Positions 44,609-53,739 of a stretch of DNA of 64,000 nucleotides are shown here, piece by piece (the first letter of the stretch is position 1; every line of letters starts with the position of its first letter). Source of the stretch: Sulfitobacter donghicola DSW-25 = KCTC 12864 = JCM 14565. Its GTDB lineage: Bacteria; Pseudomonadota; Alphaproteobacteria; Rhodobacterales; Rhodobacteraceae. The notes under the pieces are model-generated. The model ran no database searches. It was not told the DNA's origin and was given only the letters and a program-made list of their open reading frames with translations. Where the stretch lies: NCBI RefSeq assembly GCF_000622405.1, contig NZ_JASF01000005.1, positions 1,984,001 through 2,048,000 of the forward strand, given 5' to 3'. Made by a program: the position numbers and the translations under genes.

Positions 44609-45567
44609 TCGCTGCGTGGTTACTATCTGGGCTTGGCTTGCTTATCTTGTTGTTGGCGGGTGATGCGCTGGTCAAAGGTGCCGTTAACCTGAGTTTGCGG
44701 ATCGGGATTCCCGCGTTGATCGTCAGTTTGACGATTGTTGCCTTTGGGACTTCTGCGCCAGAGCTGCTGATTTCGATCAAAGCGGTTTTGGATGATGTTC
44801 CCGGTATCGCATTGGGGAATGTTGTCGGGTCAAACACGGCCAATGTTTTGCTGGTGCTGGGGGTGCCGGCGTTGCTGGCGACGATGCACACGTCTGAATG
44901 CAATACGCGCAAGTCCTATAATCATATGATCTCGGCCACGCTGCTGTTCATTGCGCTGGCCTATCGCGGTGTTTTTGACTGGATTGCAGCCCTCGCTTTG
45001 TTGGCGGCTCTTGGGGCTATGTTGTTTGATGCGGCTAGCGATGCGCTGGCGCATCAAAAAGATGGGGCTGCCTGTGCTGGGTCCGAAGAGGATGATCTGG
45101 AAGGGGTTGATCCTGATATGCCAACTTGGCGGATCGGATTGTTTTTGATCCTTGGGATGATCGGCCTGCCTTTGGGGGCTGGTCTGCTGGTCGACAATGC
45201 GACAATCATCGCAAAGGAATTTGGTGTTAGCGATACAGTTATCGGGCTGACCCTCGTCGCAATCGGGACTTCGCTGCCTGAATTGGCGACAACCGTCATG
45301 GCCGCGCTGCGCCGACAAGCGGACGTTGCGCTTGGCAATGTTATTGGTTCAAACATGTTTAACCTGCTGGCCATTATCGGTGTTGCCAGCCTTGTCGGGC
45401 CTATTCATGTTGATCCCGAGTTTTTGCAATTTGATCTCTGGGTCATGTTGGGGGCATCGCTGTTGCTGGTGCCGTTTGTCTATCTAAAGCAGAACCTGAC
45501 CCGCCTTTGGGGGATCGTGTTAACGGTATTATATGCCACTTATCTGTTTGTGGTTCTTGCTGGCTAA
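44605..45567 (+). CDS. Calcium/sodium antiporter (CaCA family, YrbG-like)
   Basis: 320 residues, ten hydrophobic spans in two inverted halves. Each half has the alpha-repeat signature: FGTSAPELLISIKAVL near residue 50 and IGTSLPELATTVMAALR near residue 218, both with the ion-binding Glu, and each followed by GNVVGSN or GNVIGSN. Exchanges Ca2+ for Na+ or H+. Confidence 0.94.
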   Translation: MIAAWLLSGLGLLILLLAGDALVKGAVNLSLRIGIPALIVSLTIVAFGTSAPELLISIKAVLDDVPGIALGNVVGSNTANVLLVLGVPALLATMHTSECNTRKSYNHMISATLLFIALAYRGVFDWIAALALLAALGAMLFDAASDALAHQKDGAACAGSEEDDLEGVDPDMPTWRIGLFLILGMIGLPLGAGLLVDNATIIAKEFGVSDTVIGLTLVAIGTSLPELATTVMAALRRQADVALGNVIGSNMFNLLAIIGVASLVGPIHVDPEFLQFDLWVMLGASLLLVPFVYLKQNLTRLWGIVLTVLYATYLFVVLAG

Positions 45568-45578
45568 AGGGCGATCTA

Positions 45579-46358
45579 ATGAAGCGAGCATTGGTAACGG
45601 GCGCAGGGCAGCGGCTGGGGCGTGCTATGGCATTGTATCTGGCAGATCGGGGTTTTGATGTGGCGGTGCATTACGCAACTTCAGCAGTTGAGGCGGATGA
45701 GGTCGTAAGCCAGATCAAAGGCAAAGGGCGCAATGCCGTTGCGATCAAAGCAGACCTGTTGAATGTCGATGAGATGGAAGAGCTTTTGCCGGCAGCCTCA
45801 AAGGCTTTGGGCGGGGTAATCACCTGTCTGGTGAACAATGCATCAATTTTTGAATATGACTCGATATCCAGCGCAACGCGAGAAAGCTGGGACAGGCATC
45901 TAAATTCCAACTTGCGCGCGCCTTTGGTTCTGACCCAAGCGATGGCAGCACAAAATCTGGATGCCGCAGTGGATGAGGCCGGAGAAGCGATTGCCACAGG
46001 TTTGGTTGTAAATATGGTGGACCAAAGGGTGCGTAAACTCACCCCAGAGTTTATGACCTATTCTTTGGCCAAGATGGGGCTTTGGACGTTGACGCAAACC
46101 ACCGCTCAGGCCTTGGCGCCGGCCATTCGCGTGAATGCCATAGGGCCGGGACCAACACTTCAGGGCAGCCGTCAATCCAGCGCGCATTTTGCCGCTCAGC
46201 GGGGGGCGACAATTCTAAAACGGGGGGCAAATCCAAGTGATGTCACCGCTGCGTTGGGCTATTTTCTGGACGCGCCAAGCGTGACAGGGCAGCTGATTTG
46301 TACAGATGGCGGGCAGCATTTAGGGTGGAAAACACCAGATGTTTTGGGTGTGGAATAA
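45579..46358 (+). CDS. SDR oxidoreductase of pteridine-reductase (PTR1/FolM) type
   Basis: 259 residues from the ATG at 45579. The N-terminal motif TGAGQRLG fits TGxxxRxG, the NADPH signature of pteridine reductases. NNAS is present. The catalytic set reads Asp in NMVDQRVRK with Tyr and Lys in YSLAK, as in PTR1, rather than the usual Ser-Tyr-Lys. Likely reduces dihydropteridines such as dihydromonapterin or dihydrofolate. Eleven bases after the antiporter stop. Confidence 0.85.
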   Translation: MKRALVTGAGQRLGRAMALYLADRGFDVAVHYATSAVEADEVVSQIKGKGRNAVAIKADLLNVDEMEELLPAASKALGGVITCLVNNASIFEYDSISSATRESWDRHLNSNLRAPLVLTQAMAAQNLDAAVDEAGEAIATGLVVNMVDQRVRKLTPEFMTYSLAKMGLWTLTQTTAQALAPAIRVNAIGPGPTLQGSRQSSAHFAAQRGATILKRGANPSDVTAALGYFLDAPSVTGQLICTDGGQHLGWKTPDVLGVE

Positions 46359-46504
46359 CGCCATGGGAAAAAAGTTCTGCACGTACCCCTAGAAATGGCA
46401 CGAATTTGGTACAACCTTTGCCTGTTAAGGGTTGTTTTACATGGGTGAAATAAAAATACTTATTTAAATCAGTTGCTTAAGTGAGCGCCTAATTTTTAAC
46501 CACG

Positions 46505-46519
46505 TTAACGAAGTGTTTA
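46505..46519 (+). promoter_or_regulatory. CtrA-like half-match
   Basis: TTAA-N7-TTTA, one base from the TTAA-N7-TTAA form of CtrA sites, in the AT-rich spacer before uvrC. Weak alone; notable because of the DnaA boxes 33 bases away. Confidence 0.25.
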
Positions 46520-46551
46520 GAATTTAAAGAAAAATCAAGGGCGTCCAATAC

Positions 46552-46572
46552 TTATAGACAGAGTTATCCACA
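46552..46572 (+). promoter_or_regulatory. Two tandem DnaA boxes in an AT-rich spacer
   Basis: TTATAGACA (46552-46560, fits TTATNNACA) and a perfect TTATCCACA (46564-46572) lie in the same orientation, twelve bases apart. The surrounding 46359-46641 region has no gene and is strongly AT-rich. It might be a DnaA-regulated promoter for uvrC or part of a replication origin. Confidence 0.5.
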
Positions 46573-46641
46573 GTAAAAGTGGACATGTTTTTGCTTGTAT
46601 CTATTAGCGTAACGTGGAGAGAAACGGAGAATCGAAGCGAG

Positions 46642-48507
46642 ATGCCTGAAGCTGATAACACCCCTGCCACTGGCCATGAGGTCATTCAGGCATATCTGAA
46701 GACGCTGGATGGCTCTCCGGGCGTTTATCGGATGCTCGATAGCGAAAGCCGCGTTCTCTATGTGGGTAAGGCGCGTAATCTCAGAGCGCGGGTAAGTAGC
46801 TATGCGCGCCCCACGGGCCACAGTGCGCGGATCGCGCGGATGATCGACAATACAGCGTCGATGATGTTCCTAACGACCAAGACTGAAACCGAAGCTTTGC
46901 TGCTAGAACAGAACCTGATCAAACAGTTAAAGCCAAAGTTTAATGTGCTGTTGCGCGACGACAAAAGCTTTCCCAATATTTTGGTGACGGACCGCCACGA
47001 CTATCCCCAGATCAAAAAACACCGCGGTGCGAAAAAGGAAAAAGGGGCGTATTATGGCCCTTTTGCCAGTGCTGGGGCGGTGAACCGGACGCTTAATCAG
47101 TTGCAGCGGGTTTTCTTGTTGCGCGATTGTTCGAACTCGCAATTTGAAACGCGCACACGGCCATGCCTTCAGTATCAGATCAAACGGTGTTCCGCGCCTT
47201 GTGTGGGCAAGATCAGCGCCGAGGATTACGCCCAGACTGTCGATGACGCCAAGAAATTCCTATCCGGGAAAAGCACAGGCATCCAAACGCGGCTGGCCGC
47301 TGAAATGGGCAAGGCCTCGGATGAGATGGAGTTTGAGCGGGCGGCGGCATTGCGCGACCGGATCAAGGCGTTGACGCAGGTGCAGACAACGCAGGGCATC
47401 AACCCCAAAGGTGTTACTGAGGCCGATGTCATCGCTTTGCATATGATCGGTGGGCAGGCTTGTGTTCAGGTGTTCTTTATCCGCTCTAGCCAAAACTGGG
47501 GTAATCACGATTATTACCCACGGGTTGGTGCGGATGTGGGTGAGGCAGAGGTGCTTGAGGCGTTTATCGGCCAGTTTTACGATCAACGTGATCCACCGCG
47601 CCAGTTGATCCTCAGCAATGAAATCGAAAACCCTGATCTGATGGCCGAGGCTTTGAGTTCCAAAATTGATCGAAAAGTCGAGCTGTTGGTGCCTCAACGC
47701 GGTGAAAAGGCCGAGCTGGTGGATGGTGCGCTGCGCAATGCGCGCGAAAGCCTTGCGCGCAAGCTGGCAGAAAGCGCAACACAGGCAAAGCTCCTCAAAG
47801 GGCTGGCCGAGGCGTTTGAGCTTCCCAAGACGCCAGAGCGGATTGAAATTTACGACAACTCGCACATTCAGGGGGCTTTCGCCGTTGGGGCGATGGTAGT
47901 CGCTGGTGCAGAGGGGATGATCAAAAATCAGTACCGCAAGTTCAACATTCGCGGTGATGAACTCACCCCTGGTGATGATTTTGGCATGATGAAAGAAGTC
48001 CTGACACGTCGGTTCAAACGTCTGATCAAAGAGGATCCAGAACGCAAAGAGGGGCATTGGCCGGACCTGTTGTTAATTGATGGGGGCGCAGGGCAGGTGA
48101 GTGCGGTGCGCGAAATTATGCGGGAATTCGGTGTCGAAGACATTCCGATGGTTGGTGTGGCCAAAGGGCTGGAGCGCGATGCCGGTAAAGAAGAGTTCCA
48201 CCGCACAGGCAAACCTGTCATGGCCCTGCGACATAATGATCCAGTGCTGTATTTTGTCCAACGAATGCGCGATGAGGCGCACCGTTTTGCAATTGGCACG
48301 CACCGTGCCAAACGGGCCAAAGCGGTGGGCGCGACGCCGTTAGATGATGTACCAGGTGTCGGGGCGACACGAAAACGCGCCCTATTGGCGCATTTCGGAT
48401 CGGCCAAGGCTGTGAGCAGGGCAAATTTGCATGATCTAAAAGCGGTCGAAGGCGTCTCTGACACATTGGCTGAAACAATCTATGCTTATTTCCACGAGAA
48501 AGGATGA
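46642..48507 (+). CDS. uvrC: Excinuclease ABC subunit C
   Basis: 621 residues from the ATG at 46642. The GIY-YIG nuclease opens with [20 protein letters not shown], the UVR motif lies near residues 200-235 in [15 protein letters not shown], the RNase H-like nuclease contains [16 protein letters not shown], and tandem helix-hairpin-helix ends with [18 protein letters not shown]. It makes both incisions in nucleotide excision repair with UvrA and UvrB. A longer frame from 46579 is possible but lacks a better ribosome site. Confidence 0.96.
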   Translation: MPEADNTPATGHEVIQAYLKTLDGSPGVYRMLDSESRVLYVGKARNLRARVSSYARPTGHSARIARMIDNTASMMFLTTKTETEALLLEQNLIKQLKPKFNVLLRDDKSFPNILVTDRHDYPQIKKHRGAKKEKGAYYGPFASAGAVNRTLNQLQRVFLLRDCSNSQFETRTRPCLQYQIKRCSAPCVGKISAEDYAQTVDDAKKFLSGKSTGIQTRLAAEMGKASDEMEFERAAALRDRIKALTQVQTTQGINPKGVTEADVIALHMIGGQACVQVFFIRSSQNWGNHDYYPRVGADVGEAEVLEAFIGQFYDQRDPPRQLILSNEIENPDLMAEALSSKIDRKVELLVPQRGEKAELVDGALRNARESLARKLAESATQAKLLKGLAEAFELPKTPERIEIYDNSHIQGAFAVGAMVVAGAEGMIKNQYRKFNIRGDELTPGDDFGMMKEVLTRRFKRLIKEDPERKEGHWPDLLLIDGGAGQVSAVREIMREFGVEDIPMVGVAKGLERDAGKEEFHRTGKPVMALRHNDPVLYFVQRMRDEAHRFAIGTHRAKRAKAVGATPLDDVPGVGATRKRALLAHFGSAKAVSRANLHDLKAVEGVSDTLAETIYAYFHEKG

Positions 48508-48530
48508 TGCCAATCTGGCACTTTTGTTTT
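48508..48530 (+). terminator. Weak terminator after uvrC
   Basis: Five-bp stem TGCCA/TGGCA with a three-base loop (48508-48520), followed by CTTTTGTTTT. The short stem makes it weak. Confidence 0.4.
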
Positions 48531-48576
48531 CACCTTCGTGCTTTTACGTTTTGGAGCTGCGGTGTAGGTTAAAAAG

Positions 48577-49242
48577 ATGAAGTGGAATGTACCGAATATC
48601 CTGACCGTCTTGCGGTTGCTCGCGGCCCCCTGTGTGGCCATCATGTTTCTCTATTTTACGCGCCCTTATGCCGATTGGTTCGCGTTGATGTTGTTTATCT
48701 CGGCAGCAGCAACGGATTGGATCGACGGCTATCTGGCGCGCGCGTGGAAGCAGGAAACCAAGCTGGGGGCGATGCTGGACCCGATCGCTGACAAGGCGAT
48801 GGTTGTCATCGCCTTGATGGTGATCATCGGTTTCTCCAGCTGGTCGCCTTGGCTGGTCCTTCCTGCCACGGTGATTTTGTTTCGCGAAGTGTTTGTTTCG
48901 GGGCTGCGTGAGTACCTAGGCGATACCGCAGGCACGCTAAAGGTCACCAAGTTGGCCAAATGGAAAACAGCCCTGCAAATGACGGCCATTGCGGTCCTGT
49001 TTAGCCAAGGTGTTTTTGAACATTACCTAGGGATGAGCATCTATGGCATGGATAGCGATATGGTTGATGCGATCCTGACGGGGCAGGAAGAAGACGTTCT
49101 GGGCCTTGCTTGGAAAGCTGCTGCAATGGAATGGTCTGGCCGGATCGGGCTTTGGATGCTTTGGCTTGCTGCGGCTCTTACGGCCATTACGGGCTGGGAT
49201 TATTTGATGAAAGCTATGCCGCACCTCAGGGAGGGTCGCTAA
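48577..49242 (+). CDS. pgsA: CDP-diacylglycerol-glycerol-3-phosphate 3-phosphatidyltransferase
   Basis: 221 residues. The CDP-alcohol phosphotransferase motif is complete in DGYLARAWKQETKLGAMLD, followed by PIADK, with several membrane spans around it. It makes phosphatidylglycerol-phosphate in the inner membrane. Slightly longer than the usual ~185 residues because of an insert near residues 145-185. The TAA overlaps the moaD ATG. Confidence 0.95.
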   Translation: MKWNVPNILTVLRLLAAPCVAIMFLYFTRPYADWFALMLFISAAATDWIDGYLARAWKQETKLGAMLDPIADKAMVVIALMVIIGFSSWSPWLVLPATVILFREVFVSGLREYLGDTAGTLKVTKLAKWKTALQMTAIAVLFSQGVFEHYLGMSIYGMDSDMVDAILTGQEEDVLGLAWKAAAMEWSGRIGLWMLWLAAALTAITGWDYLMKAMPHLREGR

Positions 49243-49487
49243 TGGATGTGTTGTATTTTGCTTGGGTCCGCGAACGGATCGGGATCCCCCGTGAGGTCAT
49301 CGAAACAGATGCCGCCACGGTGAATGATCTGGTCGCGCAATTGCGCACAAAGGAAGAGCGTTACGCGGTGGCCTTTGAGGATCTTTCAGCCCTGCGTGTT
49401 GCGTTGGATCAAGAGCTTGCGGATTTTGATGCGCCCCTTGCTGGTGTCCGCGAAGTTGCGTTTTTCCCACCAATGACGGGTGGCTAA
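49242..49487 (+). CDS. moaD: Molybdopterin synthase small subunit MoaD
   Basis: 81 residues of ubiquitin-like fold ending in the diagnostic Gly-Gly (FFPPMTGG), which is thiocarboxylated to carry sulfur into molybdopterin. ATG overlaps the pgsA stop (TAATG). A longer frame from 49110 lies within pgsA and is rejected. Confidence 0.95.
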   Translation: MDVLYFAWVRERIGIPREVIETDAATVNDLVAQLRTKEERYAVAFEDLSALRVALDQELADFDAPLAGVREVAFFPPMTGG

Positions 49488-49488
49488 G

Positions 49489-49932
49489 ATGCGTGTATCA
49501 GTCCAGAGCGAACCGTTTGATCTAGGGCAGGAAAGCACGACCTTTGCGTCGGGCCACCGGAACATGGGTGCGATCGTTACCTTTACCGGTATTGTCCGCG
49601 ACCTACCGGATGATCCAATGGACGCGATGGAGATAGAACATTATCCAGGCATGACCGAGAAAGCGATTGCGACCATCACCAAGGAAGCGATAGAGCGGTT
49701 TTCCTTAGGGGACGCGCTGGTGATCCATCGGCATGGCCGTTTGCATCCAGGTGAGATGATTATGATGGTTGCAACGGCTGCGCGTCACCGCAAAGACGCC
49801 TTTGAGGCTGCAACCTATCTGATGGATTATCTAAAGTCGCGCGCACCTTTCTGGAAGCGGGAATTATCCGCGTCTGGCGCTGCGTGGGTGGCTGCCAAGG
49901 ATGAAGACGAGGCCGCGTTAGAGCGCTGGTGA
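49489..49932 (+). CDS. moaE: Molybdopterin synthase large subunit MoaE
   Basis: 147 residues from the ATG one base after the moaD stop. Family features: GAIVTFTGIVRD, the MEIEHYPGMTEKA segment, RHGRLHPGE, and the active-site lysines in DYLKSRAPFWKRE. It combines with MoaD to convert precursor Z to molybdopterin. Confidence 0.95.
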   Translation: MRVSVQSEPFDLGQESTTFASGHRNMGAIVTFTGIVRDLPDDPMDAMEIEHYPGMTEKAIATITKEAIERFSLGDALVIHRHGRLHPGEMIMMVATAARHRKDAFEAATYLMDYLKSRAPFWKRELSASGAAWVAAKDEDEAALERW

Positions 49933-50013
49933 TCCTGATCGTTGATCCACATCAAGGCAAAAGCGAAACGCCCTGTGGTAATATTTCCGAACTTCCTCAA
50001 AGGAGATTGGGAA

Positions 50014-50460
50014 ATGATCACTTCGATTGTTGTTGGCGTTGATGGCTCAAAATCAGCGGGACGGGCATTGCTGATGGCTTGCGAGATGGCAAACCAGTTT
50101 GGTGCCGCTTTGCATATTTCACATACGCCACGCGATGAAACAGTCACCCATGCTGTTGAGGCGATTTCAGGATTTTACGTAGGCCCAAATGCTGCACACC
50201 AAGAGGTGTTGCAAGAAGCTGCAGAGAAATTGATTGATGGCGCTCGCAAGGTTGCGCTGGATGCAGGGGTTGAGCAGGTTGAGGTAAATGTGGGGCAGGG
50301 TGATCCGGCCCGTGATCTGACCGAGATGGCCCAAGCTGTTAACGCCGATCTGATTATTACAGGCAGGCGGGGCTTGGGTGATTTAGGCGCATTTGTTTTG
50401 GGCAGCACTTCTCATCAGATCAGCAAACAGGCGAAATGCGCCTGTATGACTGTTCCTTAA
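50014..50460 (+). CDS. Universal stress protein (UspA family)
   Basis: 148 residues from the ATG at 50014 (AAAGGAG upstream). The first strand is SIVVGVDGSKSAGRA, and the ATP-binding G-2x-G-9x-G(S) motif is visible in GRRGLGDLGAFVLGSTS. A stress-related nucleotide-binding protein; partner unknown. Converges with the coiled-coil protein seven bases away. Confidence 0.92.
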   Translation: MITSIVVGVDGSKSAGRALLMACEMANQFGAALHISHTPRDETVTHAVEAISGFYVGPNAAHQEVLQEAAEKLIDGARKVALDAGVEQVEVNVGQGDPARDLTEMAQAVNADLIITGRRGLGDLGAFVLGSTSHQISKQAKCACMTVP

Positions 50461-50467
50461 ACGGGGA

Positions 50468-50794
50468 TTACCCTGCGCGCTGGCTGTCGATGTAGGCGCG
50501 CATTTCTTCTGCTTCGTGACGAGCGTCGCGCAGACCATCCATGGCTGCGCGCAGCTCTGCTTCGGTCTGGGATAGCTGATTGGTTAACTCTGCTTCGCGT
50601 TGCTGCAGGTAAGTTATCGCTTGGTCGCGGGTTTCTTCTGCTTCATGCAGTTCTTGGCTCATCCGGTCCAGCTGGGCAACGTCGTCTGCTGCAACGCGGG
50701 TAAAGCGGTGCAAGAGCCAGTTGGCAAACCAACCCATGCAAAACGCAACAAATAGAATGATGGCAGTCGCGAGGACAAATTCAAATCGGCTCAT
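50468..50794 (-). CDS. Membrane-anchored coiled-coil protein
   Basis: 108 residues. One N-terminal membrane span (~5-28, FVLATAIILFVAFCMGWFAN) is followed by a heptad-rich helix from ~40 to 105 with Glu/Arg/Gln. Its ATG overlaps the stop of the OmpA-like gene as ATGA, so the two envelope proteins are probably made together. Unknown function; a partner or spacer of the OmpA-like protein is plausible. Confidence 0.75.
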   Translation of the reverse strand: MSRFEFVLATAIILFVAFCMGWFANWLLHRFTRVAADDVAQLDRMSQELHEAEETRDQAITYLQQREAELTNQLSQTEAELRAAMDGLRDARHEAEEMRAYIDSQRAG

Positions 50795-52695
50795 TCGGAT
50801 GCGCTTTCTTCAGTGGTCGTATCAGAAGCTGTATCACCGTTTTCTGCGGCGGTTTCCAGCGTTGTTTCATCGGGGGTCGAAGCGGTCTTTGGACGCACCA
50901 GTCGGAATTCGATCCGCCGGTTCGCTTCGCGGCCTGCTTCGGTGTCGTTATCCGCGACAGGGCTTTCCTCGCCATAGCCAACCGCCTTGAACGATTTGGT
51001 AACGACTCTGCGCGCACGCAACTCGTTCAGAACAGATTCAGCGCGGCTTTGACTCAGGGCGAGGTTCATCTCTTCGCGGCCTTGGCTATCGGTATAGCCT
51101 TGGATTTCGAGGCGCAGATCACCGCAGCGTTTCAGTACGGTTGCAATATCATCCATCGTGCCCAAAGCAGAGGAATCGATTGTTGCAGAGCCAGGTTCAA
51201 AGTTGATCTTTCCCGCAGCTACAATCGCAGCAACCTCTGCTTCGCACTCATCCGGTGTGGGCAGGCCCAAAACCGGATCAAGTTTCTTTTGGTAGGTGAC
51301 GTTTACATCAAAGGGCGTGCTGTCCCCCAGTTTGCCTGCCAATAGCGAGGCAATCTCGGTCGAGGCGTCAGGGTTTCCGGTGTTGCCGGATAGAACCAAT
51401 GTTTCGGGGGTGACTGTAACGGCGCCATTGCTAAGTTGCCCCAGCCCTTCAAGGCCAGCAAGGACACGTGTCGCCCAATCAAGGGGGAGGTCATCAACAA
51501 CGCGGGTTGCGGAATATACTTTGTCCGAACCAAAGCGGGCCTTTGCAAAGCTGGTGGTGAGTTCGCGCAAGGCGATATCGTTCACGCGGCCACGCAGCTG
51601 AACCTGACCTTCAGGGCTGAGGGTGGCGGTGAATTCGGCTGGGCCTGCGTTTGGATCCTGCTTTTCGGGCAGTTTGGACTGTAGCGCAAACAAAGGTGGC
51701 AGGCTGTTTTCCAGCTCACCAACAATCTTGTCGAACTCGGACTGGCTGGTGCCAGCGGCCGCAACCAGTGAAATATCGGCATCAGCAATTGTAACAGACC
51801 CGCCGCCAAGTTTTGCCAAAGCATCGATTGAAGCGGTGACAGCATCCGCCCAACGTGGGCTAGGAACACCCAGACCTACGGTACAACGTGAATTGATCGC
51901 GCCAGCGTTCTGCGCGGCTGTTGTGATTTGCTTGGCGGCTTTTTCTGAATCCGCCGAGCAGGCATCAAAGCTGGCACCGTCTTTTGTGATCTGAAACCGC
52001 GTGGTGAAAGGTGTGATAACAGGGCGGGGCGCTGAGATGTCCAAGGTAAGCGAGATTTGATCAGGGGCCATACGATTAAGGTCTTGAACCAGCTGTGCCT
52101 TTTCTTGTGCGCTATCTGTGATCGCAGTGATGGAAACACTTTGTGCTTGGACGGATACTTTTGCACGGGGCAGGCTGCTCATCGCGGTGAGGGCAAAGTC
52201 CAATGCGCTTTCCCAGCCATCTGGCGCGGGGTAATCGGCGGTTTCCAACAGGTCGGTAACATCGTTTGCCCCAGCAAGGCTGTTGAAGCGGGCGATCACA
52301 TATTCGCGGTCCGTACTAGAGGGGATTAAACCGATTACCGACAGGCCGCTATCGTTTCGCAAGACCTCGGCAGAAAATTTTGGCGCTGCTAGGGCTTCTT
52401 GGGCCGCGACGCCCATGTCGTCGATCACGCGCGCGGCGTCGACAACTGATCCAGCAGTGGTTAGGGCGGCAAATCGGATTGCTTCGGTGGCGGCAACACC
52501 AGATAGTGACACCTGAAGGCCATTCGCTTCGACTTCGGCCCATGTCATGCCCTTGGCATCCAGCGCATCACGGACGCTGATTTCGGATGAGTCTTCGATC
52601 AATTTTACCGAAAAGTTCGCGGCGACCAATGCAACAACAGCGGCGGCGGCAAACGTCAGGAAAATTGTGAGCATGGAAGAGAGGCGCATAGTCAC
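50791..52695 (-). CDS. Large OmpA-family protein with BON-like repeats
   Basis: 634 residues. An N-terminal membrane span (~8-26) is followed by repeated ~130-residue units of BON-like character (VSLSGVAATEAIRFAA, VQLRGRVNDIALREL). A C-terminal OmpA peptidoglycan-binding domain has INFEPGSATIDSSALG, IQGYTDSQGREEMNLALSQSR and GREANRRIEFRLV. It probably spans the periplasm from inner membrane to peptidoglycan. A Thr/Glu/Ala-rich tail ends the protein. Coupled to the coiled-coil gene. Confidence 0.88.
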   Translation of the reverse strand: MTMRLSSMLTIFLTFAAAAVVALVAANFSVKLIEDSSEISVRDALDAKGMTWAEVEANGLQVSLSGVAATEAIRFAALTTAGSVVDAARVIDDMGVAAQEALAAPKFSAEVLRNDSGLSVIGLIPSSTDREYVIARFNSLAGANDVTDLLETADYPAPDGWESALDFALTAMSSLPRAKVSVQAQSVSITAITDSAQEKAQLVQDLNRMAPDQISLTLDISAPRPVITPFTTRFQITKDGASFDACSADSEKAAKQITTAAQNAGAINSRCTVGLGVPSPRWADAVTASIDALAKLGGGSVTIADADISLVAAAGTSQSEFDKIVGELENSLPPLFALQSKLPEKQDPNAGPAEFTATLSPEGQVQLRGRVNDIALRELTTSFAKARFGSDKVYSATRVVDDLPLDWATRVLAGLEGLGQLSNGAVTVTPETLVLSGNTGNPDASTEIASLLAGKLGDSTPFDVNVTYQKKLDPVLGLPTPDECEAEVAAIVAAGKINFEPGSATIDSSALGTMDDIATVLKRCGDLRLEIQGYTDSQGREEMNLALSQSRAESVLNELRARRVVTKSFKAVGYGEESPVADNDTEAGREANRRIEFRLVRPKTASTPDETTLETAAENGDTASDTTTEESASE

Positions 52696-52752
52696 TTTCG
52701 AAATGGTTCAATTATTAGGCATTGGTTTACGCTGCTGCTGGCTGCGGTGCAA

Positions 52753-53727
52753 TCACAGGAGTAGTGCTGCGGCGAAAAAGAGCAGCGGGATTATGCCGGT
52801 ATCCCTATTAACGCGAAACAGTTGCAACATTTTGGCCGAATTGTGGATGTCCAACCCGCGCAATTGCCACGCCATATGCCATCCCATCGCCCAAGGCCCC
52901 AAAATTGCGAGGGCCAGCGCAAAGACCGATCCGTTTGGCAGAACGGCGTAAACAACGGCCAGCCCCATCAATCCCACCGTGGCCATGAGAAAACGGCGCA
53001 ACCACTGACCAGAGTTTTCGCCAAACAGCCGCGCCGTGGATTTTACCCCGATGAGCGCGTCATCTTCGGTGTCTTGGTGCGCGTAGATCGTATCGTAAAA
53101 TAGCGTCCACGCTATCCCCGCAAGGTACAACACAACAGCAGGCGCGTCCAAACGCCCCGTATGCGCGGTCCAAGCAAGCAACGCACCCCAGTTGAAAGCA
53201 AGGCCCAAGAACATTTGTGGCCACCATGTGAACCGTTTTGCAAAGGGGTAGATCGCAACAGGGACAAGAGCCAGAACGCCAAGGCGGATCGCAGCCGAAT
53301 TAAGGGTGAGCAAAATAGCAAAGGAGATGACCGCTTGGACCACCATCCAGATTGTTGCGCCTTTTACAGTGACCTGCCCCGAGGGAATAGGGCGCGACCG
53401 CGTGCGCGCAACCTGAGCGTCAAATTCGCGGTCAGTAATGTCATTCCATGTACATCCCGCGCCCCGCATCAGAAATGCACCAATAGCGCAGCCAATAAAT
53501 ATCCACAGATCATGCCATGTCGGCTGACCGTCATACAGCATCGCAAGGGTAAGACCCCACCAGCAAGGCAGCAAGAGTAACCATGTCCCGATGGGCCTGT
53601 CCGCGCGGCTTAGCCGTAGGTAGGGGCGCGTTGGCGCTGGCGCATATAGGTCGACCCAATTGTCCGAATAGGCATCTGCAACCATTCCATTGTTGCTCGG
53701 CTCTGGTGATGGGGCGTTGTCTTGCAT
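52753..53727 (-). CDS. ubiA: 4-hydroxybenzoate polyprenyltransferase
   Basis: 324 residues from the ATG at 53727 (AAGGGTGG upstream). Both Mg-diphosphate motifs are present: NDITDREFD and DTIYAHQDTEDD, in a membrane protein with about nine spans. It prenylates 4-hydroxybenzoate for ubiquinone. The N-terminus is ~35 residues longer than in Escherichia coli. Its start codon is only 12 bases from that of divergent rsmE. Confidence 0.94.
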   Translation of the reverse strand: MQDNAPSPEPSNNGMVADAYSDNWVDLYAPAPTRPYLRLSRADRPIGTWLLLLPCWWGLTLAMLYDGQPTWHDLWIFIGCAIGAFLMRGAGCTWNDITDREFDAQVARTRSRPIPSGQVTVKGATIWMVVQAVISFAILLTLNSAAIRLGVLALVPVAIYPFAKRFTWWPQMFLGLAFNWGALLAWTAHTGRLDAPAVVLYLAGIAWTLFYDTIYAHQDTEDDALIGVKSTARLFGENSGQWLRRFLMATVGLMGLAVVYAVLPNGSVFALALAILGPWAMGWHMAWQLRGLDIHNSAKMLQLFRVNRDTGIIPLLFFAAALLL

Positions 53728-53739
53728 ATATCCACCCTT

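Noticed and set aside
47260..48057. 265-codon minus-strand frame inside uvrC
   Set aside because: Fully antisense to conserved UvrC motifs, with no ribosome site or recognisable domain.
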